41,644 bases of DNA from Oscillospiraceae bacterium. Lineage in GTDB: Bacteria > Bacillota > Clostridia > Oscillospirales > Oscillospiraceae. The stretch spans positions 1-41,644 of the forward strand of contig CADCHN010000013.1 in assembly GCA_902801295.1 (NCBI GenBank). Reading direction: 5' to 3'. Positions within the stretch are counted from its first letter, which is position 1, and each line of letters starts with the position of its first letter. Below the pieces are notes generated by a model. It searched no databases. It worked only from the letters and a program-made list of their open reading frames with translations, and was not told the DNA's origin. This document shows, one piece after another, positions 16,505-24,869 of this stretch. The position numbers and the translations under genes were made by a program.

Positions 16505-16524
16505 AGCCGCATCGCGGCTATGAT
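16500..16524. repeat. Isolated 10-bp hairpin upstream of asnS
   Basis: ATCATAGCCG (16500-16509) pairs with CGGCTATGAT (16515-16524) around the loop CATCG. The tail is AT-rich but has no T-run, so it is a poor terminator for the upstream kinase gene. It resembles single units of the hairpin arrays. Confidence 0.65.
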
Positions 16525-16581
16525 TATTATTCCGCGGGAAAAATATGAGTATCGTCAGATACAAAGAAAGGATCAGTGCCA

Positions 16582-17976
<1,395 letters not shown>

Positions 17977-17987
17977 TCGAAACAAAC

Positions 17988-18026
17988 AAAAAAGCTGCCC
18001 TTGCGCCATGCAAAGGCAGCTTTTTT
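17988..18026. terminator. Bidirectional terminator between asnS and a convergent lipoprotein gene
   Basis: AAAAAAGCTGCC (17988-17999) pairs with GGCAGCTTTTTT (18015-18026), with a further inner TTGC/GCAA pairing. A-run and T-run flanks serve both directions. Confidence 0.9.
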
Positions 18027-18034
18027 CTTTTCTG

Positions 18035-18697
18035 TCAGCCTCCGAGCTCCAGCTCGCCGGATACGCTCTCCAGCGTCACCTTGCCGAGGTCGATGTAGAA
18101 GCCGGACCAGACCCGCGACTCGGCGTGCAGCACGCAGTAGCCGGTGAAGAAGGCGTTGGAAAAGCCGTCATAGAGGCTCGCGTCAGCGCCGTAAGCGCTG
18201 CCGGGCAGAGCTGTGCGGTCAAACACCGCGCTCTTGCTGGTCTCCACCGCGTAGAACAGATCGTCCGTGTGCCCGTAGACGCCCTCGTTGGTGTCAATGT
18301 CCATCGTGTCGATGTAGAGGTCAAAGCGGAAGCGGAACTCCACCCGGTAATTTCCTTTCGGGTTGAGATAGGGCTGGTATTCCTCGCGCAGCACCACACA
18401 AAAGTTCTGGCAGACCTGGGCGATCACGTCGCCCTGCGTGACTGTATAGAGCGGGATCTCCTTGAGCTCGAAATAATCCCTCCAGTTGTCCGGCGTGATC
18501 GCGACGCGGTGATAGTCGCCGGAATAGACCGGCGCCGCCGTCGGCGCAACAGCGCTTCCCTGCGTCGTTTCTCCGGCGGTTTCACCCGTCGGCGCGCCGC
18601 CAGGCAGCGGCGCCGCGGCGCTCTCGCTCTTTTTCCCGCAGGCGCAGAGGCTCAGCAGGCACAGCAGCGCCAGCAGCAGGGCCAGAATTCGTTTCAT
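18035..18697 (-). CDS. Hypothetical lipoprotein
   Basis: A 220-aa secreted lipoprotein of unknown function. The signal KRILALLLALLCLLSLCAC ends in lipobox LCAC (Cys about residue 19), followed by a low-complexity Ala/Gly/Pro/Thr linker to about residue 60. The mature domain contains HRVAITPDNWRDYFEL, IAQVCQNFCVVLREEY, YRVEFRFRFDLYIDTMD and SGFYIDLGKVTLESV, which suggests a beta-rich fold. I recognise no family. ATG 18697 has a GGGGGTGAG site just upstream, better than the in-frame GTG three codons earlier. It has its own consensus promoter. Confidence 0.85.
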   Translation of the reverse strand: MKRILALLLALLCLLSLCACGKKSESAAAPLPGGAPTGETAGETTQGSAVAPTAAPVYSGDYHRVAITPDNWRDYFELKEIPLYTVTQGDVIAQVCQNFCVVLREEYQPYLNPKGNYRVEFRFRFDLYIDTMDIDTNEGVYGHTDDLFYAVETSKSAVFDRTALPGSAYGADASLYDGFSNAFFTGYCVLHAESRVWSGFYIDLGKVTLESVSGELELGG

Positions 18698-18729
18698 CCG
18701 TCTCACCCCCGGAATCAGATTCTGTTTGT

Positions 18730-18758
18730 ATTATAATCCGATTCCCTTCCGCCGTCAA
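18730..18758 (-). promoter_or_regulatory. Promoter of the lipoprotein gene (TTGACG-17-TATAAT)
   Basis: Minus-strand -35 TTGACG (18753-18758), 17-nt spacer, -10 TATAAT (18730-18735). The -35 lies immediately beyond the stop codon of the upstream M14 peptidase gene, so the lipoprotein can be expressed independently. Confidence 0.8.
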
Positions 18759-18759
18759 C

Positions 18760-20037
18760 TTAGGTGACGAGCGCGGCCAGGGTCAGGATCCCGAGATTCT
18801 CCCGGTAAATCGCGTCAAAGTCCGTTATCGGCAGGGGATTGACGCCGCGGCCGACCTCGATCGTGTACCCCGGGCGGTTATAGTCCTGCACGAACCAGTC
18901 CTTGTAGCCCGCAAAGCCCGACTCGAACGGCACATCCGCGACCTCATAGCCGCTCACCGTGCCGAACAGCTCCGCGATCCGCCGTGCGCCGGGCGGCTCG
19001 TAGTCGAGAAACTGCCAGTAGATCACGCGTCCCTGGCTGTGATAGGCCAGCACCAGATCCGGCGACAGGTTCTGCGTATAGTCGTACATGGCGCGGCTCT
19101 CCGGCGCCGTCAGCGGAGCCGGGCCCACATAGTCCGCGGGCGCCGGGCCGCGCACGCCCTGGGCGAATTTGATCTCCCGCGCCTGCTCCCAGCCGGCAGG
19201 ATACTGCAGGTTTGGGTCTGTGCCGCGGATATTGGCCTTCCAGCCGGAGGGAAAGGGGATGCGCGGGTAAGCCGCGGCAATGCGCCGCGCGCTCTCGTAG
19301 TATTCGCCCTGCTGCAGCTCCCCGGTGACAAGGTCGATCCCGTCGGGGTTGACCGCAGGAATCAGCGTCAGCGTGGCGTAGTCCAGGATCTCCGCGGCCG
19401 AATAGCCTGCGATCGTTTCTCCGGCGACAAAAGCCTCGGCCAGCTCCTCGGCAAATTTCAGCAGCAGGGGCGTGGTGATCCACTCGTTGGCGTGATGCGC
19501 GGCATTGTAGAGCACCCGGTTTTCTCCGCTGCCGAGGCGCAGGAACCAGAGCGGCTTTCCCATGACGCTCTTGCCGATCTCTCCGACGCTGATAAAGGGG
19601 TAGCGGGCAGCGAGCCCGCGCACGCAGTAGGCCACCAGAGCGCTGCTCCAGTCGATTGTCGTGGGCACCACGTCGAAGGGCAGCGGCACCACGAGCTCGC
19701 TGCCGATCGCCAGATTCTCCGGCACCGTGCCGGGATTAGCCAGGAGGATGGCCTCCTCGCTGCTGCCATAGCGCTGCGCGATGCCCCAGATCGTATCTCC
19801 CCGGCGCACGCGGACGACCAGATAGCCCGTATACCAGGGCAGCAGCTGCCGGTGGGTCTGCGGCCCGGCGACGCCGTCGGCCGCGAGGCCGCGATCCGCC
19901 TGAAAGCGCTGCAGCGCGGCGCGGGTGGCGCTGCCGAAAATGCCGTCGGTCGCAAGCTCGCCGTATCCGGCGCGGTTCAGCGCCAGCTGCAGCAGCTGCA
20001 CCGCTGGCCCGATGCTGCCCAAACGCAAAACTCTCAT
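18760..20037 (-). CDS. Peptidoglycan-binding, LysM and M14 metallocarboxypeptidase protein
   Basis: A 425-aa modular wall enzyme. Residues 1-66 form a PG_binding_1 domain (LGSIGPAVQLLQLALNRAGY, DGIFGSATRAALQRFQ). Residues 72-118 form a LysM domain (VVRVRRGDTIWGIAQRYG). The rest is an M14 peptidase: zinc ligands HHANE (His182, Glu185) and His333 in AYHSQG, substrate Arg271 in NIRGTD, catalytic Glu394 in YTIEVG. It resembles gamma-D-glutamyl-diaminopimelate endopeptidases such as Bacillus endopeptidase I. No signal peptide is seen; ATG 20037 follows AAGGAGGG. A CATATACT-like -10 upstream hints at sporulation control, weakly. Confidence 0.9.
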   Translation of the reverse strand: MRVLRLGSIGPAVQLLQLALNRAGYGELATDGIFGSATRAALQRFQADRGLAADGVAGPQTHRQLLPWYTGYLVVRVRRGDTIWGIAQRYGSSEEAILLANPGTVPENLAIGSELVVPLPFDVVPTTIDWSSALVAYCVRGLAARYPFISVGEIGKSVMGKPLWFLRLGSGENRVLYNAAHHANEWITTPLLLKFAEELAEAFVAGETIAGYSAAEILDYATLTLIPAVNPDGIDLVTGELQQGEYYESARRIAAAYPRIPFPSGWKANIRGTDPNLQYPAGWEQAREIKFAQGVRGPAPADYVGPAPLTAPESRAMYDYTQNLSPDLVLAYHSQGRVIYWQFLDYEPPGARRIAELFGTVSGYEVADVPFESGFAGYKDWFVQDYNRPGYTIEVGRGVNPLPITDFDAIYRENLGILTLAALVT

Positions 20038-20120
20038 TCTTCGCCCTCCTTCGGCCACAGTATATGCGCCCGCGCGGCCTAACAGAACGGCGATTTGTTT
20101 TCACTTCAAGAAAAAAACGG

Positions 20121-20148
20121 TTGACTTTCCCGTTTTTTCTCATACAAT
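20121..20148 (+). promoter_or_regulatory. mgtC-family gene promoter (TTGACT-16-TACAAT)
   Basis: The -35 TTGACT (20121-20126) and -10 TACAAT (20143-20148) are 16 nt apart. The leader to ATG 20181 is about 27 nt with a GGGAGG site. Confidence 0.7.
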
Positions 20149-20180
20149 ATGTACAAAGATGTTCATGGGAGGCATGTCTT

Positions 20181-20906
20181 ATGACGCTCGGCGAATATTT
20201 CAGCAGCCAGTTTACCCTGGTGCAAACCCTGGAGTTCTTTCTCCGCGTGCTGATCGCGGGGCTTTTCGGCGCGGCGATCGGCTTTGAGCGCACCCGGCGC
20301 TTCAAGGAGGCCGGCATCCGCACGCATGTGATCGTCTGCGCGGCCGCCGCGCTGATGATGATTATCTCCAAATACGGCTTTGCCGATCTTTCCGGGCCGG
20401 ACGGCATATTCAACGGCACCCGCGGCGCAGATCCCGCGCGTATCGCCGCCCAGGTCGTCAGCGGCATCAGCTTTCTGGGCGCGGGCGTGATTTTCAAAAA
20501 CGGAAATACCGTCAAGGGTCTGACCACCGCGGCAGGCGTCTGGGCCACCGCGGGCATCGGACTGGCCGTCGGCGCGGGCATGTACTGGCTCGGCCTGTTC
20601 GTCACGGTGCTGGTGGCGGCGCTGCAGTACGTGATGCATCGCTACACCGTGGGCGCGGACTCCTATGTGACCAACAATCTGCGGCTGCGCGTAGCCCAGG
20701 GCGACGATTTTTACGATGTGCTGCACGCCAGGCTGAAGTTCTGGCGGGCGCAGACCGTCAGCAGCCGCGTGACCCGCGGAGAGGACGGCAGCATCAGCTA
20801 CGATCTCACGCTGCGCATGCCGCGCGAGATCCCGGCGGAGGATCTGATGGCCTTCTCGCGCGACCACAGCGAAATCATCGAGATCAGCAACACCAAGGTC
20901 GGGTGA
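20181..20906 (+). CDS. MgtC/SapB family membrane protein
   Basis: A 241-aa protein. The N-terminal half is an MgtC-like membrane domain of about four to five helices with family signatures LRVLIAGLFGAAIGFERTRR, AGIRTHVIVCAAAALMM, AQVVSGISFLGAGVIFK and VKGLTTAAGVWATAGIGLAVG. A soluble C-terminal domain (about 160-241) follows, ACT-like in length. MgtC proteins affect magnesium homeostasis and intracellular survival in Salmonella, but most members have no assigned transport role. ATG 20181 has GGGAGG 8 nt upstream; upstream in-frame codons lie in the promoter. Divergent from the M14 peptidase. Confidence 0.9.
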   Translation: MTLGEYFSSQFTLVQTLEFFLRVLIAGLFGAAIGFERTRRFKEAGIRTHVIVCAAAALMMIISKYGFADLSGPDGIFNGTRGADPARIAAQVVSGISFLGAGVIFKNGNTVKGLTTAAGVWATAGIGLAVGAGMYWLGLFVTVLVAALQYVMHRYTVGADSYVTNNLRLRVAQGDDFYDVLHARLKFWRAQTVSSRVTRGEDGSISYDLTLRMPREIPAEDLMAFSRDHSEIIEISNTKVG

Positions 20907-20910
20907 CCGG

Positions 20911-20966
20911 CAGAAAACAGATATCGGGCAGGGAACGCAAAGTTCCCTGCCCGATTTCTGTTTTCT
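20911..20966. terminator. Bidirectional terminator between mgtC-like and M32 peptidase genes
   Basis: A long imperfect inverted repeat with a perfect GC core CGGGCAGGGAAC/GTTCCCTGCCCG (20925-20936 and 20942-20953), flanked by AC/GT-rich outer pairing (CAGAAAACAG and CTGTTTTCTG). It separates two convergent genes. Confidence 0.85.
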
Positions 20967-20968
20967 GT

Positions 20969-22477
20969 TTATTTCAGTCCGTAGAGCGAGGTGAACTTTT
21001 CCTCGAGATAGTCGAGGTAGTAATTCACGTTCAGGCTCTCGCCGGTGATGGCGCGGATCCACTCGTCCGGCGTCGAGAGCGAGGCAATCGAGAACACGTG
21101 CCCGGTCAGCCAGTCGCGCACCTTCGTCAGCTCGCCCGCGCGCACGGCGGCAGACACGTCGAAGTCCTTTTCCATCGTATGCAGGATCTGCGCGCCGTAG
21201 GCGTTGCCCAGCGCGTAGGAGGGGAAGTAGCCGTAGGACCATCCGGACCAGTGCACGTCCTGCAGGCAGCCCTGCGTGTCGTCCGGCACGTCAATGCCGA
21301 GATATTCCTTATATTTTGCGTTCCACAGCGCCGGGATCTCGTCCACGCTGATGTCGCCGTTGACAAAGGCCTTTTCCAGCTCATAGCGGATCATGATGTG
21401 CAGACAGTAGCTCAGCTCGTCGGCCTCGGTACGGATCAGACTCGGGCGGGCGACGTTGACCGCCTCGTAGAGCTCGCGGTTCGTCACGTCGTCGAAGATG
21501 CCGCCGGACAGCGCACGGATCTGCGGCGCAACAAAGTCGATGAAGGCCTCGCTGCGGCCGATCAGGTTCTCGTAGAAGCGGGAGATCGTCTCATGCATGG
21601 CGCTGGTCATGTTGTCGGCGCAGTGGTTGTCGTACAGCTCCTGGGGCTCGTTCTGCATAAAGAGCGCGTGGCCGCCCTCGTGCAGGGTGGTAAAGACGTT
21701 GGAAATGAAGCTGTCCTCGTGATAATGCGTCGTCACGCGCACGTCGTGCCTGCCGAAGTTCGTGGTGAAGGGGTGCTCGGTCGTCATCAGCACCAGCGCG
21801 CTCTTGCGCAGGCCCTCCAGCTCCAGCAGGTAGCGGCTCATGGCCTCCTGCGCCGGGATGGGCACCGGGCGGGACATGAAGTCCTCGCGGATGGGTTTGC
21901 CCTCTTTGACGATGCGTCCCAGCAGCGGCACGATGCGCGCCTTGAGCGCGGCGAAGAAGGCGTCGAGCTGCTCGATGCTGCCGCCCTTCTCATAGTCGTC
22001 CAGGCAGGTGTTGTAGTAGCTGTCTTTTTTCTCGTCACGCAGGTCGATATTCACGCGGCAGTAATGGATCAGGTCGGCCAGCGCGTCGCGAAACAGCGAG
22101 AAATCGTTGGCCTTTTTGGCGCTCAGCCAGGCGCCGTAGGCCTTGTTGGAGGCCAGATCCATCTCATAGGAGAGCTTGGCGGAGATATTTTTGCTTCTGG
22201 CGTAGCCCTCGTAGAGGTGCTCCACGGCTTTCTTCTGCACCGGGGTCAGTCCCTCGCCGTCCGCGTGCAGCTCACAGATCAGCGCCTCGTAGCGCTTGTC
22301 GTGGGTCAGCTTGTAGACCTGCTTGCCGAGCCGGGCCATGTCCTCGCCGGCGAGCTCGATGCCCTCCTCCGGGGCGCAGCATTCCATGTCAAAGCTCAGC
22401 TTGCCGAGACTGCGGGTGTAGGCTTCGATCTCATCGAGACGCGCAAAGAGTTTTTTCAGCTTCTGTTGGTTCGTCAT
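20969..22477 (-). CDS. M32 family metallocarboxypeptidase (Taq type)
   Basis: A 502-aa cytoplasmic zinc carboxypeptidase. The active site HEGGH (His266, Glu267, His270) matches the M32 HEXXH, with the downstream glutamate in HETISRFYEN (Glu296). Other family blocks are HPFTTNFGRHDVRVTTHY before the active site, WSYGYFPSYALGNAYGAQI near 405-425 and the N-terminal coiled region. Length matches the usual ~500 aa. Such enzymes release C-terminal residues in general peptide turnover. It starts 32 nt after nth in the same direction with an AAAGGAGA site, so the two probably form an operon. Confidence 0.95.
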   Translation of the reverse strand: MTNQQKLKKLFARLDEIEAYTRSLGKLSFDMECCAPEEGIELAGEDMARLGKQVYKLTHDKRYEALICELHADGEGLTPVQKKAVEHLYEGYARSKNISAKLSYEMDLASNKAYGAWLSAKKANDFSLFRDALADLIHYCRVNIDLRDEKKDSYYNTCLDDYEKGGSIEQLDAFFAALKARIVPLLGRIVKEGKPIREDFMSRPVPIPAQEAMSRYLLELEGLRKSALVLMTTEHPFTTNFGRHDVRVTTHYHEDSFISNVFTTLHEGGHALFMQNEPQELYDNHCADNMTSAMHETISRFYENLIGRSEAFIDFVAPQIRALSGGIFDDVTNRELYEAVNVARPSLIRTEADELSYCLHIMIRYELEKAFVNGDISVDEIPALWNAKYKEYLGIDVPDDTQGCLQDVHWSGWSYGYFPSYALGNAYGAQILHTMEKDFDVSAAVRAGELTKVRDWLTGHVFSIASLSTPDEWIRAITGESLNVNYYLDYLEEKFTSLYGLK

Positions 22478-22509
22478 GGCGTTCTCCTTTTATTTTTTCA
22501 AATTCAAGT

Positions 22510-23145
22510 TCAGCCCGAATAGCTTTGGCAAAGGTGCCGCAGGCAGCAGTCCTCGCAGCGCGGCTTCCTGGCGTCGCACACGGCGCGGCCGTGCAGCACG
22601 ATGCAATGGCAGAAGTCGGAGGAGTCCTCCGGCGGCAGGATCTTGCGCAGCTCGCGCTCGATCTTCTCCGGCTCCTTGAGATTGTCCACCAGCCCGAGTC
22701 GGTTCGAGATGCGGATGCAGTGCGTATCCACCACCGTCGAGCCCGGCACATGGAACACGTCGCCCAGGATCAGGTTCGCGGTCTTGCGCCCGACGCCGGG
22801 CAGACCGGTGAGCTCCTCCATCGTGCGGGGCAGCTCGCCGCCGTATTTCTGCAGCAGCACCTGCGCACAGGCGACGATATCCCGCGCCTTGGCGCGGAAA
22901 AAGCCGCAGGAGTGGACGTACTGCTCCACCTCGGCCACGTCGGCCTCCGCAAAGCTCTCCAGCGTCGGAAAGCGCGCAAAGAGCGCCGGGGTGATCATGT
23001 TCACCCGTTCGTCGGTGCACTGCGCGGCCAGACGCACGGAAAACAGCAGCTCGTAGGGCTTTTCATAGTCCAGGCTGCAGCGCGCCTCCGGGTATTCCGC
23101 CAGCAGCAGCCGGACGATTTCGTTGACCTGTTCCTGTGTTCTCAT
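22510..23145 (-). CDS. nth: Endonuclease III
   Basis: Nth (211 aa) is a bifunctional DNA glycosylase/AP lyase for oxidised pyrimidines. The helix-hairpin-helix LPGVGRKTANLIL contains the catalytic Lys121; Asp140 (VVDTHCIR) is the second catalytic residue. The C-terminal [4Fe-4S] cluster motif C-X6-C-X2-C-X5-C is intact (Cys190, 197, 200, 206). ATG 23145 (MRTQEQ) is the family start and follows GAGAGGGA; the long upstream reading frame runs through the hairpin array and is not coding. It has its own consensus promoter and leads a two-gene unit with the M32 peptidase. Confidence 0.97.
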   Translation of the reverse strand: MRTQEQVNEIVRLLLAEYPEARCSLDYEKPYELLFSVRLAAQCTDERVNMITPALFARFPTLESFAEADVAEVEQYVHSCGFFRAKARDIVACAQVLLQKYGGELPRTMEELTGLPGVGRKTANLILGDVFHVPGSTVVDTHCIRISNRLGLVDNLKEPEKIERELRKILPPEDSSDFCHCIVLHGRAVCDARKPRCEDCCLRHLCQSYSG

Positions 23146-23175
23146 GGCGATCCCTCTCTCTGTATCGGTGCTTCC

Positions 23176-23204
23176 AGTATAAGCAATCCGCACCTTTTCG
23201 TCAA
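23176..23204 (-). promoter_or_regulatory. nth promoter (TTGACG-17-TATACT)
   Basis: Minus-strand -35 TTGACG (23199-23204), 17-nt spacer, -10 TATACT (23176-23181). The -35 is only 5 bp from the first hairpin of array 2, which therefore sits in the UP-element position. Confidence 0.8.
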
Positions 23205-23209
23205 GAATA

Positions 23210-23437
23210 AGGACAGCGGCGGACTGTTGTCCGCCGCTGTCCTCAGCCTGTAGACAAACCCATGCGAAAAAGGAAAGACTCGCATGGGGAGAGCGCAGAG
23301 AGGGGACGGGAGTCCCCTTTCTGCATTCAATCTGTGCCAAAAGGAAACGTTTTCGGAAGTTTCCTTTTGGCCGCTTCAAGCTGTCGACACGTTGTCGACA
23401 GCTTGAAGACAGCGGCGGACTGTTGTCCGCCGCTGTC
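23210..23437. repeat. Tandem hairpin array 2, six stem-loops bracketed by a direct repeat
   Basis: This fills the 308-bp gap between nth and the proline-rich gene. (1) 15-bp stem, 23210-23224/23229-23243. (2) CCCATGCGA, 23259-23267/23280-23288. (3) 13-bp stem with one G-U, 23295-23307/23312-23324. (4) GCCAAAAGGAAAC, 23336-23348/23359-23371. (5) 16-bp stem, 23374-23389/23393-23408. (6) 13-bp stem, 23408-23420/23425-23437. Hairpins 1 and 6 share a 32-nt exact direct repeat (23212-23243 and 23408-23439). Stem 5 and stem 6 share one base. No stem matches array 1 in sequence. No T-run follows any hairpin. Function unknown. Confidence 0.88.
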
Positions 23438-23453
23438 CTTCGATCGTTTTCGT

Positions 23454-24164
23454 TTATCGCGTGAGCGTAATGGTGCCGCCGCACTCGATCACGTCGAGCG
23501 GAACCTCATGATACACGCCGCCGAAGTGCCACTCCACCGCCACGGGGAAGCCGTTGTTGCCCTCGGCCAGTTCGACCGTGAAGGTCTTGGAACCGAAGGG
23601 CGTGTTCGTCTTGCCGCCCTCGTAGCTCAGCGCGGGCTGCGTCATGCTGGCAGTCTGGCTCCCGACGCGCAGATGAATGCGGTCCGTCAGCTCGTTGAGA
23701 TACAGGGTGTAGGAGTCGATGCTGACCCTCAGCGTGACCTCCGCCTTGTTGCCCTCGACGCTGACCGCGTTCCAGTCGCAGATCAGCTCCAGGCCGGTGC
23801 CGGTCTCGGAGCGGAAGCTGCCGCTGCCGAGGCTCTGCCCGGAGGGCATCGGCGTCGGGGTCGGCACGGGAGTCGGTGCCGGAGCCGGGGTAGGAGCGGG
23901 ATTGTTCTGCGGCGCCTGCGTCTGCGCGGGCCGGTTCTGCGGCACGGGCGTCGGCGCCGGAATCGGCGTATTCTGTGCCTGCGCGGGCTCCGCCGGATTC
24001 TCCGGCACGGGAGACGGCGTAATCACCGTCTGCTCCGGCTCGTCCTCCGGGATGTCCGCGGCGTGCTTCTTCGCATCCAGGCCAAGCGCCCAGTGCACCA
24101 CCAGCGCCAGCAGAAGCAGAAACACAAGAATGAAAAACACGGCCTTCACTTTGCCGAAATTCAT
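23454..24164 (-). CDS. Membrane-anchored protein with a proline-rich spacer, unknown function
   Basis: A 236-aa protein with one N-terminal membrane helix (about residues 8-28, VKAVFFILVFLLLLALVVHWAL) without lipobox, so probably a type II membrane anchor. Residues about 40-110 are a Pro/Ala/Thr/Gln-rich spacer with PAPTPVP-like repeats. The C-terminal 125 residues form a beta-rich extracytoplasmic domain (LELICDWNAVSVEGNKAEVTLRV, KTFTVELAEGNNGFPVAVEW). No catalytic motif or known family is seen. It could be a wall-spanning sensor or scaffold (inference). AAGGGGAT precedes ATG 24164, and a consensus promoter lies upstream. Confidence 0.85.
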   Translation of the reverse strand: MNFGKVKAVFFILVFLLLLALVVHWALGLDAKKHAADIPEDEPEQTVITPSPVPENPAEPAQAQNTPIPAPTPVPQNRPAQTQAPQNNPAPTPAPAPTPVPTPTPMPSGQSLGSGSFRSETGTGLELICDWNAVSVEGNKAEVTLRVSIDSYTLYLNELTDRIHLRVGSQTASMTQPALSYEGGKTNTPFGSKTFTVELAEGNNGFPVAVEWHFGGVYHEVPLDVIECGGTITLTR

Positions 24165-24197
24165 AGGATCCCCTTCTTTTGTAACTTATTTGTAACC

Positions 24198-24226
24198 ATT
24201 ATACACCCGTCCGAAGCGCTTGTCCA
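24198..24226 (-). promoter_or_regulatory. Promoter of the proline-rich protein gene (TGGACA-17-TATAAT)
   Basis: Minus-strand -35 TGGACA (24221-24226), 17-nt spacer, perfect -10 TATAAT (24198-24203). Leader of about 27 nt. Confidence 0.75.
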
Positions 24227-24275
24227 GTAGAAACCGCGCGGAATTCAGACTTGTTAAGAAAAAACGGCTCCGCGC

Positions 24276-24848
24276 TTAAACCGGCCGGATCTCGACCATG
24301 CGCTCGAGCGCCGCCGGAGAGAGCACGCGGGAATAGAAGTCCAGCATCACGCGGTGGATGATCGGGCTGATCTCCGCGCTGCCGCGGATGGGCTTGACCA
24401 TGATGTGATCCTCCACGCCGCCGAGGCTCAGATCGCTCTCGATCTCCTCATAGCCGAAGCGGGCGAAAAATTTGCGCTGCGCGCGCAGGGTCTCGCCCTG
24501 CCCCGCGTCGTCAAAGTCGGTGATCTCGGCAACGATGCCCTGCCGGTCGGCATAGCGCTTGTTCAGCAGGCGCATGGCCTGTACGCCGAGGCCCTTTTCG
24601 CGGTAAAAGGGGATCACGTCGATATATTTCAGCCAGACGTAGCCGTAGAGGCTGCGGCAGCCGACCAGCGCGTAGGCCAGATCCAGGCGGCTCTCCTCGT
24701 CGGTGACGGCCAGCAGCTCCATGTCGCCCTTGAGCATCGCCCTGTGGACGGCCAGGCGCGGCAGCAGCTCTTTTTTATCAAAATCCACCTCAAACAGCGA
24801 ATAGAACTGTTCCATTTCGCGGTGTCCGCAGACACGCAGTTTCAGCAT
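24276..24848 (-). CDS. GNAT-like acetyltransferase family protein
   Basis: A 190-aa protein with a GNAT-type central region: YGYVWLKYIDVIPFYREKGLGVQAMRLLNKRY has the strand-4 to helix-3 pattern with a shortened acetyl-CoA loop (REKGLG), followed by AEITDFDD and RKFFARFGYEEI, the usual strand 5 to strand 7 path. The substrate is unknown. The start has GGAGGAATCACC before ATG. It lies 21 nt after the ABC exporter gene in the same direction and appears to be the last gene of the long dnaA-gyrA run. A T-run at about 24252-24258 with only a weak stem may terminate that run. Confidence 0.75.
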   Translation of the reverse strand: MLKLRVCGHREMEQFYSLFEVDFDKKELLPRLAVHRAMLKGDMELLAVTDEESRLDLAYALVGCRSLYGYVWLKYIDVIPFYREKGLGVQAMRLLNKRYADRQGIVAEITDFDDAGQGETLRAQRKFFARFGYEEIESDLSLGGVEDHIMVKPIRGSAEISPIIHRVMLDFYSRVLSPAALERMVEIRPV

Positions 24849-24869
24849 GGTGATTCCTCCTATTCCGAC

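Noticed and set aside
23210..23437. Hairpin array 2 as a CRISPR array
   Set aside because: Only two identical repeats occur, 196 nt apart. The intervening sequences are themselves inverted repeats and no cas gene is present.
22510..23484. Longer nth reading frame reaching through hairpin array 2
   Set aside because: The endonuclease III family starts at MRTQEQ (23145) with a ribosome-binding site and promoter just upstream. The extension is the translation of inverted repeats.
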